A stretch of 64,000 nucleotides of DNA from the NCBI GenBank assembly GCA_025201765.1, contig MU623349.1, forward strand, positions 411,326-475,325, read 5' to 3'. This stretch comes from Daldinia sp. FL1419. Its lineage: Eukaryota; Ascomycota; Sordariomycetes; Xylariales; Hypoxylaceae. Positions 54,422 to 64,000 of the stretch are shown piece by piece. Both the position numbers and the translations under genes were made by a program. Every line of letters begins with the position of its first letter. The stretch's first letter is position 1. The notes under the pieces are model-generated. The model was given only the letters and a program-made list of their open reading frames with translations, was not told the DNA's origin and made no database searches.

Positions 54422-57050
54422 ACTTAACTAAACTATTATAAAAATTTAATTTATTTATTATATAAAATTTATTCAATTAATTAAGAATTTATTTAATTCC
54501 TATTAAATTTTTAATAGGTATTTGGTTATATAAATAATTAATATTAAAAATATATTTTCTATAATAATTTATATATTAATAAAGATGATTAATAAATTAA
54601 GGAATAAGGATTTTATTAATTTTAATTATAATAATGAAAATATTAATAATAAATATTTAATATAATTTATAGAGGTTTTATTAGATATTTATAAAGAATA
54701 TATAAGATATAAAATTTAAATTTTAATTTTACCTACACCATAAACAAATATATTTTTTAATTTATTAATTTGGGTTGATATTTTATTTCATTCTAATTAA
54801 ACCCTATTAACAACATAAACTACAATCTAAAATAATATTATAATAAAAGATAAGAATTAAAATAATATTATATAATACTTAAAAATTACTAAATTCTTAT
54901 TAAATATTTTATAATTAATATTAATGGGAAAGGTTATATTAAATAATAAATTATAATATAAAAAAAATATTATTTATATTAAATATATATATATTATAGT
55001 TATTCTTCTTATATATTTAAAAATATATTTTAATAATATACTTTATATATACCTTATAAAAGTATTTAATAAGGAGTTTTAAAATTGGTTATAGAATAAT
55101 ATAAGTTAAATATAAAATTTTTATTAAAAACTCATTAAAAACTCAATTAAAATTAATAATAATATAAATGTAATATAATATAAAATAAAAATTTCCACTA
55201 AAATCCAATATTATAATATTATTAAACAATACCCCTATAACTCAATTCACCCAGAAATGTATTAATATTAAGGTTTGTTTACATATATATTTAAAAATTT
55301 AAAATTATTACTATATATAAATTTAAAATAATAAAATTATATAAATAAAAATTATTAAACTTAATTAAATATATAATAAATACTTAATAATAATTGAAGT
55401 AATAATATTTGTTTAGATAACTATTAAGTATTTTAAAAATTTTAATCCATACATTAAAATACTTACTAAAGATTTGTTAAGGGAGATGGATTTTGAAAAT
55501 ATTAAATTATAAACTTACAAAATAACATTAAAATAAAAAAATAGAAATAATATAAATATTTATATAATATTTATTAAAATTTTATTAAATATTTATATAA
55601 TATCCCAATAAGAAACCCCAAATCTAAATAAATTGTTATAATATAGATTTTTAATTATTTACCCATTTTTATGAAAAGATTCCATCCCATTTTAATTAAT
55701 ATTATTATTTTATAAATTATATTATTTATGAATTATTAATTAAAGAATTTTTATTAAAAAATTTTAAATTTTAAAAATTAATTATTAAAATAGGAAAATA
55801 TTATAATATAATAGAAATTATGGTTATATGGAATTTTAAATGTTGTAAGTATTTTATAATTTTTTATTATATATTTTATAAATATTTATTAAATTTTTTA
55901 TAATGGTTTTTTATATTGATAATAATATAAAATTAATTTATATGGGTTATGATATTTTATATTGATGGTGGGTCCTATGGGATTAATAATGATATCCTTA
56001 ATTATTTTTAATAGTTTATAGAATATATATATATTTGCCAAATTCTTTTAAAAGGTAATTATAGAGTTTAATCTGCCAATTAATATATATAATTTATAAA
56101 ATAGAAGAATCTTAGAAATTATTAGGTAAATTTAAAAATCTTTACTAAATTATTATTAAAAATTTATTAAACATTTTAAAAACTTTCCTTAAAAACAATA
56201 TTTTTTAATAATTTTTAAATAAAATTTAGAGTAAAATTCTTAACAATATTTATCTATACTTTTCTAACAACAAAATAATGTATTAAATTTTCTATTAAAA
56301 AAAAATTATTTATTTTTTAATAGGTTTATTACATTTTATTATATAATATAAATGGGAATTAAATTATAAAAATAATCTTAAAAAAATAAATTTTAAGTAA
56401 GTGGTTATGGATTATTTATAAAATATTTGATAAATTAATTATAATAATATATTTAAATATTTTATAATAATAATATCAATTTTATAATTATTATGTTTTA
56501 TATAAAATAAATTAAATTTTTAATGTAGATTAAAAATAAATTTATTTAAATAAATATAAATTTTAAGTATTTAATTAATTTGAATAAATATAAAATTATA
56601 TAAGATATCTTTAATTATTTAATGTAGAAATATATATATATTTAATTAATTTTTATAGGATTTTTATTAATTACTTATAAAATATTAATATATTTTTTAA
56701 TTAAAATAATAATTAAAATAATAGTTAATTTGTAGGCCCCAGATATATACTTATTTATATATTAGAATATATTCTTTTATATGGAATTAACTTCTAAATA
56801 TTAATTTAAAATAAAGTATATCTATAATAATAATATTATTGATATTATTGTAAATTAAGAATAAGCAAATTTTTAAAATATAATTTAATTAATATTTATT
56901 AAAAATTCATTAAATATTAAAGTTTTTTTAAATTGATATTATTATTTATTATAACATATTAATTTATAATAATGTAATTAATAATATTATTATAAATATA
57001 ATATTTAGAAATTATTTAAAAAAAATTATAATAAATACTAGTTTTTTGAG

Positions 57051-57071
57051 GCTGGTCGCTTCGCGACCAGC
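57051..57071. repeat. Perfect GC-rich hairpin inside AT-rich DNA
   Basis: A 9-bp arm GCTGGTCGC and its exact complement are separated by TTC. It stands alone in several kilobases of A/T. Confidence 0.8.
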
Positions 57072-57354
57072 TTTACTTTCAAAACCAATTATTCTTGTTT
57101 TATAATTATCAATTAAATACTTAATAATAAATATAATTTCTAAATCAAAAAAAAAAAAACTAAAATTAAATCCAAAATAAAGCCGGTAGCCAAAAATGTA
57201 ATTTAATTCCAATAAGAAGTGGACGAAATCCGGGTACTAAATAAGTGTAATTTATTTAAATTATTTTTAATAGATTTAATAGATTTAATAGATTTAATTT
57301 AATTTAATAAATTTAATAAATTTAATTTGATTTAAATAAATTTTTAAATTATTA

Positions 57355-59390
57355 TATTTTATATTTTTAATTAAATTTCTTTTTTAATTATTTTTATAAT
57401 TGAATCACCCCAATTACATAAGATTTTTTTATCTTTTAAAAGGGGGGGGATTTATAAAAGGTTATAATATAATTATGTAATTGAAGCTATAAGATCTTAT
57501 TAACCTCCATGGAACCAACCCTTCTAAGGTTTCTATAGGTTTTTTAAAATATAAATAAACCTTCAAAAATTATTTTCTTATTTAATCAATTTAAGTTTTC
57601 AAATATAAAATTATCAATTTTTCTATAATAATAAGTTGGGGTGACAGGGCCAAGATGAAGTCCACCAATCTAACCTTTCTAATTAAAGTTTCTACAAACT
57701 TTTTAATACATAAATAAACCTTTAAGAATTATTTTCCTATCTAATCAACTTAAGCTCTCAAACATAGAATTATTAATTTTTAATAAAGATTTATACAATA
57801 AAACTGCAAGACATATCCTACAAGAACTATTAAAACTCATATTCAACATAAATAGGCCCTCAAATATTAATTTTTATTTAATCAACTCCAATTCTCAAAC
57901 ATAAAATCATCAGTTTTTCCATAAAGCTTCGTACAATAAAACTGCAGGGCATATCCTATAGGAACTATTAAAACTCATACTTAATATAAATAAATTATTT
58001 TTTTATCTAATCAACTCAAATTCTTACTAATAAAAAAAATACACTCAATCATAAATATTTTCTTAAACTTTAAATTTTTAATATAGTTTTTTTACCCCTT
58101 ATCAATTTATTAACCACCTTATTAGCTCTTATTAACTCTTATCAATTATTATTAATTACTTATCAATTTCTTATCAATTATATATAGTAATTTATTAGAA
58201 GAGTTTCAATAAAATAAATATATAATTATTCTTATGTTTTTAATTAAATTTCTTTTTTAATTATTTTTATAACTAAGTCACCTTAATTACATAAGTTTTT
58301 TTTAATTTTTTTTTTAAAAAAAAAGGGGGGGAGGGATTATAAAGGGCTATAATATAATTATGTAATTAAAGCTGCAAGATTTTATTAGCTTTTATGAAAC
58401 CAACCCTTCTAAGGTTTCCACAGGTTTTTTGATACGTAAATAAGCTTTTAAGAGTTATTTTCTTGTTTGATCAACTTAAGTTTTCAAGTATAGAATTATT
58501 AATTTTTTATAGTAATAAGTTGAGATAATAGGGCTAGGACGAAGTCCACCAATCTAATCCTTTTAATTAAGGTTTCTACAAGTTATTTAATACATAAATA
58601 AGCCCTTAAGAGCTATTTTCTTGTTTGATTAACTTAAGTTCTTAAATTCTCAAGCATAGAATCATCAATTTTCCATAGAGATTTGTACGATAAAAATGTA
58701 GGGTTAGGGTATTTTCTGCAGGAGCTATTAAAGCTCCTTAGAAGTTGTTTTCTTGTCTGATTAGTTTAAGTTTTCAGGTATAGAATTATTAGTTTTTCTA
58801 TAGAAATTCGTACGATAAAACTGCAGGGCATGTCCTGCAAGAATTCTTGTTCAATTAAAGCTCTTATTCAATGTAAATAAACCTCCAAAAATTATTTTCT
58901 GTTTGATTAATTCAAGTTCTCAAGAATAGAATTATTAATTTTTGATAGAGATTTGTACGATAAAACTGCAAGGTATATCCTACAAGAACTCCTATTCAAT
59001 TAAAGCTCCTATTTAATATAAATAAACTTCCAGAAGTTATTTTCCTATTTGATCAACTTAAGCTCTCAAACATAGAATCATTAATTTTTTTAAAAAAAAT
59101 ATAAGGTTAAAGCATATTTTACAAGAATTATTAAAACTTAAATTCAACATAAATAAATTTTTAAAAATTATTTTCCTATCTGATCAATTCAAATTCTTAT
59201 TAATAAAAAGAATACACCCAATTATAAATATTTTTTTAAATTTTAAATTTTTAATGTGTTTTTTACCCCTTATCAGCTTATCAACCACCTTATCAGCTCT
59301 TATCAACTCTTATCAATTATTATCAATTACTTATCAATTTCTTATCAATTTCCTATAGTAATTTATTAGAAAAGTTTCAATATAATATAC
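57355..59390. repeat. Tandem repeat family of about 145 bp in two duplicated blocks
   Basis: The anchor 'ttattttc..t.tgatcaa.ttaag' recurs at about 57575, 57729, 57860 and 57988, and again at 58455, 58612, 58745, 58893, 59036 and 59166, that is every 130-157 bp. A second anchor 'aaaactgcagggcatatcct' recurs at 57805, 57937, 58817 and 58962. Each block starts with a shared 'attaaatttcttttttaatta' region (about 57370 and 58245) and ends with a shared 'ccccttatca' run (about 58095 and 59265). So a whole block of about 900-1150 bp was duplicated. Copies differ mostly by C/T and G/A changes. Confidence 0.75.
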
Positions 59391-60129
59391 CAGACTTCGT
59401 CCTGGATTAAACTAAAATAATATAATTATTATTATATTTATTATTCTAATCTACCTAAATTAAAATAAATTAAAATAATATATTTATATAATAAATATTA
59501 CCCTACAAAGATCCTATTAACCTCCTTAAAGCTAAACCTCCTAGGTCTCCACAGTTCTTTTGGATATAAATAGGCTTTCAAAAATTGTTTTTCTTATCTA
59601 ATCAGTATAGGCTCTTCAAGTTTTACAAGATCAGTTTCTTTATAGAGCTTTATACAATAATATATAATTTCAATCCTCTCTTAAATATAATTTCTTATAA
59701 ATTGTTACCATTCACAAACAATCATTAAACCAGTATAATATGAGTACATGATTATAATACATAATAGGGATACATAATAAGAATACATAGTACAGATATA
59801 CAACAGGAATATGTAATAGGAGTTATTCTAAAAGATTTTAATAAATACCCTTATAAAATTTACATACATTTATTTAGATATTAATAGGTTTTTAAGAGTT
59901 GCTTTCTTACCTGATTAATTTAAATTATAGTTAATTCTTTAAAAATTGTTTCTATATAATTTTATATGAATAATATATATTCTTTTGGCCTATATCCTTA
60001 TTGTATGCGCTATTATTAAAATACAATTACATATAGTAGCTTTTCTACCTGATCATCTTGATACCTCCCTCAAAATATAGTCACCTTGTATCCTCTCTCT
60101 CATACAACTTCTGGCCAATAGAGCTCCTG

Positions 60130-62330
60130 TTTTATATATAAGCCCTCAAAAATTAATTCTTACCTAATCAAATTAAGTTTTTTAAACATTATCTTTCATA
60201 TAACTTCTTACAATAATTTATGATTTCTTTCTCTTATTAAATATATTATCTATTCTATCTCTTAGGTACCAACAATCACCTCTATTTATTTATAATTTAT
60301 TTAATTATTTTAATATTTCCTTCTGGATATAGTTACATTACATTTTTTATTAGTTAAAGTGCAAGGCAAGGCATATCCTACAAGAGCTATCAAAGCTCAC
60401 ATTTAATATATAGGCCCTAAAAAATTAATTCTTATCTAATCAAATCAAATTCTTTAATATTAATTTATTTAGTTTTTTTTATAGCTTCTTATAATAATTT
60501 ACAACTCTCATCTTTAATTAAATATATCATCTTAAATACTACTTATTATTACCAGCAGTCACCTCTAATAGCCCTTCCATTTAATCACTTTAATACCTTC
60601 TTCAGGATATAATCACCTTACATCTTTTATTTTATTTATACCTGTTAATTTATTATAAGGTAGTTGAAGTGTAGGGCACCTCCTGCAAAAACAATTAGAA
60701 CTCCTATTCTACTATAGCTCCTATTCAATAATATTAACCCTAAATTAGAGCTCCTATTTAATATATAAGCCCCCAAGAGTTGATTCTTACCTGATCAGGT
60801 TAAATTCTTAAATATCAATTTATTTAACTTTTCTTATAACTTTTTATAATAATTTATGATCTTATTTCCAATTGAATATATTATCCATTTTATCTTTTAA
60901 GCACCAACAATCACCTCTATTAATCAGCCTTTTATTTAATTACTTAAATACCTTCTTCAGGTTATAATCACCTTGCATCTAAGTACCTAACTATTAGAGC
61001 TCCTATTCAATTAGAGTTCCTATTCTATTACAACACTTGGTCTATTACAGCTCCTATTTAATATTATTAATCCTAAATTAGAGCTCTTATTTAATATATA
61101 GGTTCTTAAAAGTTATTTTCTTTTTTGATTAAATTAAGCTTTATAAAATTATTACTTTCTCTTATAGCTTTTACAATAATTTATGAATTTACTCTCTTAC
61201 TAAATATATCATCTATTCTATCTCTTGAACACTAACTACCATTACCAGCATTCAGTTCTATTAGCCTTTTATTTGATTATTTTAATACCTTCTTTAAAAT
61301 ATAGTTTATTATGGGGTAGTTAAAATATAGGGTAGGGCATATCTTCCAAGAGTTATTAGAGCTTTTCTTCAATTAGAGATCTTCTTTAATTAAAGTTCTT
61401 GTTTAATATATAGATCTTTAAGAATTAATTTTTATTTAATTAGTTCAAATTCTTAAACATTAATTTATTTAATTTTTCTTATAGTTTCTTATAATGGTTT
61501 ATAACTTTATTTCTAATTAAATAGGTATATCATCCATTTTATCTTTTAAGCACCAGTAATTACCTCTATTAATCAACCTTTTATTTAATTATTTAAATAC
61601 TTTTTTTAGGATATAATCACCTTATATCTAGGTAGCTATTAGAGTTCCTATTAAATTAGAGTTCTTGTTCAATATATTAAATTGGGGTAGCATAATTATG
61701 TAATTGAAGTTACCCTAAAAGACCCTATTAGCTTCCATAGAATTAAACCTTCCAAGGTCTCTATAGCTCTTTTGGATATAAATAGGCCTCAAGAGTTATC
61801 CTTTTTGTCTAATTAGTTCAAACTTATTATAATGCTTTAAAAGTCATTTTTATAAAGCCTTTGTACAATAATATACAGTTTTAGTTCTCTTTTTAATATA
61901 ACCTCCTATGGCGCACTACTATTGGCAAGTAGTTACCTTTAATAATTTTTTTACCCAATCATTTTAATACCCACCTCAAGATATAATAACCTTGTATCTT
62001 CTATTTTCATATAGTCTTTGGCCTGTTATGGGGTAGTTAAAATGCAGGGCATATCTTGCAGGAGTTATTAGAGCTCTTATTGAATATCTAGGCCCTTAAG
62101 AGTTCATTCTTGTCTGATTAACTCAAGTTCTTTCAATATTACTTTTGACATAGCTTGTTATAATAGTTTATGACTTTTCTTTTTTTTTGAATGTATCATC
62201 TATTCTATCTCTTAAGCATTAGTTACCATTACCAGTAATTATTTTTATTAGCCTTTTATTTGATTATTTTAATACTTATTTTGTTTAGGATATAATTAGC
62301 TTATATTTAGTTGTTAAAGCTTTTGTTGAA
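60130..62330. repeat. Tandem array of a decayed unit of about 330 bp, seven copies
   Basis: The anchor 'caccaacaatcacctctatta' or a close variant recurs at about 60268, 60559, 60902, 61236, 61551, 61923 and 62228 (spacings 291-372 bp). A second anchor, 'ccctcaaaaattaattcttacctaatca'-like, precedes each at about 60142, 60412, 60769, 61100, 61411, 61786 and 62090. All copies point the same way. Confidence 0.7.
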
Positions 62331-62394
62331 TTAGAGTTTTTGCTGAATTAGAATTTCGGTTCAATTAGAGTTCCTATTTAATACCTTAATTGAA

Positions 62395-62715
62395 CGATTT
62401 GCAGGGGGATTTTACTGATGTAAGCTCCTGTTCAACCAAAAAAGCTATACGCCATGGGAAGCCACAGGCGCACGCACGGGGTACAAAAAAAATCTAAAAC
62501 CATTTTAATTTAATATATTAATTTGAAACCTACTTAAAAATATTAATAATTAGTATTATTTGAAAGATAGCCGAATTTGTGGTTTTCTGAGATAGGTTGT
62601 ATATGTTTCCAATCGGAGGCTGTTGTACAACAGCTGAAAACGTCCGAAATTACGGGGGATTTCTCTGGAAGCTAATTGGTCAGTTGGGATTGTAGCGCAA
62701 CTAATGAAATAAGAA
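62395..62715. other. Island of normal base composition within the AT block
   Basis: About 320 bp with ordinary G+C, non-repetitive, between the tandem array and the next AT-only stretch. No ORF or RNA gene recognised. Confidence 0.55.
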
Positions 62716-64000
62716 AGACATAGATGAATTTTTTGTGTATAATATTTTTATTTATTTACTTAAAATTTAAATAATTGAAGATTATTTTGAAATTTGTGAG
62801 AAATTAATAAGTACATAATAAGCCTTCATTATTATTTTAATTAATATTAATTTATTATTTAAATAATAAATAATTTATTAAAGAAAACTTTAAACTAATT
62901 AATTAGATAAAATATCAACATAAGCTTGATATTATTTCAGGCCTTGTTTAATACTATTCTAATATAAATTAATTTAATTGGGATTTTATAAGTAGTTATA
63001 TAAATATTATTAAATTATTCTATAAAATAAACTATTGAATAAATAGTAGGTATTATTTAGTTTTTATAATAATTTAAAATAATATTAAATTAAATACTTA
63101 TTATATTTAATAAATTAATATATATTAATAAATTAATATTTATTACATTTAAATTAATATATTAATTTTAATATATTAGGAAAAGGTTATAAAAAAATAA
63201 GATATATTTATTAAATCTTCCTTATATAATTAATAAATATTTATTAAATACTATTATTTAATTATTTGGAAGGTTAAATTTTTAGATAATAAAATCTTAA
63301 ATTATATAATTAAAAAAATTTTAGGTAGTTTTTTAATATCCAAGGCCTTAATAAGTATTTAAGGAACTTTAAACTTCTTTAATAACTTTAAAATACCAAC
63401 ATTATATCAAATATTAAATTTTATTTTTAAATTTAGAAATTGAAGAATAAGAGGGCAAAAAAGGTAAATACTTATTTAATACTCCATAAATTCTTAATAA
63501 ATCCTTATTAAACACTTAAAAATAAAATTAAAAAAGATATAATTTAAAATATATATAATAAAATAACTTATATAAAGGATAAAATTTTGATATGGTATAA
63601 ATATAAGTTATTAATATAAAAAAAATAGATTAAATTTAAAAAAAAAAATAATTAAATTAATTAAGGAAAAATGGACTTTTAAATAGGAAAAAAAATGTAA
63701 AAATTTAAAATAATAATAAGATTTTATATTATTAAATAATTTATTGGAAAATTAATAAGAATTTTTAGGAAAACTCATTTAATCCTTTATGGGTATTTAG
63801 TAAATCCTTCTTTAAATTATATAATAACTTTTTTATTTTATATTAAATTAATTATATTTATTTATTTATTTAATTTTTTACTTTAAGTTTTTTTAAGGTT
63901 TTTTATTATAATAAAAATATATATTTATTTATTTATTTATTTATTATTTATTATTATATTTTTTTTAAATTATATTATAAATATAAATATTATTTTTTAA

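Larger units (their letters stand above)
54422..64000. repeat. AT-rich, RIP-type heterochromatic block
   Basis: From about 54422 to the window end the sequence is almost only A and T, with very frequent TpA and hardly any C or G, and no coding frame. In Pezizomycotina such blocks come from repeat-induced point mutation (C to T in duplicated DNA) and are often centromeric, pericentromeric or subtelomeric. 54422-57340 and 62720-64000 are the most extreme; 57350-62390 is less so and holds tandem repeats. Confidence 0.85.

Noticed and set aside
57012..57212. 66-codon ORF in the AT block
   Set aside because: Composition-driven (Phe/Ile/Tyr/Lys only) and interrupted by the hairpin; no coding signal.

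Overview
The window is nuclear DNA of a filamentous ascomycete (Pezizomycotina, most likely Sordariomycetes). The genes are split by 50-100 nt GT-AG introns. The products are eukaryotic housekeeping proteins (RPS11, Tim10, mitochondrial LysRS, Spc7) mixed with typical mould accessory families (Pth11-like receptor, O-methyltransferase, GH76). The last 9.6 kb is an almost pure A/T block of the kind left by repeat-induced point mutation (RIP).

Layout, left to right. 1-2782: 5' part of the kinetochore scaffold gene spc7 (minus strand, runs off the left edge). 3463-4299: ribosomal protein S11. 6006-9530: a divergent pair, a fungal O-methyltransferase and a 7-TM Pth11-like receptor. 9997-11040: a twin-CX9C protein. 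11345-11416: tRNA-Gln(CUG). 11784-13193: a glutathionylspermidine-synthase-like enzyme. 13975-14268: a small secreted protein. 15671-15982: a three-exon, 59-residue Cys-rich-tail peptide with exons too short to show as ORFs. 18802-19648: a four-TM protein. 20831-23051: a probable inner-kinetochore (Ame1/CENP-U type) protein. 26390-29152: a long Cys-rich frame broken only by two TAG codons. 30506-31780: an Erd2/KDEL-receptor family protein. 32855-34795: GH76 mannanase. 37000-38033: NmrA-like reductase. 38166-39306: secreted nucleoside hydrolase. 39979-40473: NTF2/SnoaL-like protein. 41015-41812: mitochondrial-type adenylate kinase. 44106-44488: Tim10. 45072-46865: mitochondrial lysyl-tRNA synthetase. 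48085-50649: F-box-like protein. After that come about 3.8 kb of gene-free DNA and then the AT-rich block.

Mobile DNA: two copies, in opposite orientation, of one terminal-inverted-repeat element (17345-18137 and 35383-36508). Each has its own 5-bp target duplication and carries further inverted-repeat elements nested inside. An unrelated TIR element with TA ends lies at 43046-43443. None encodes a protein. The AT block holds two families of decayed tandem repeats (about 145 bp and about 330 bp).

There is no convincing single pathway cluster. The most interesting points are the double-TAG reading frame (candidate for stop-codon editing, a hidden intron, or decay), the nested TIR element family, the satellite-like arrays in the AT block, and the hidden Cys-rich peptide gene.
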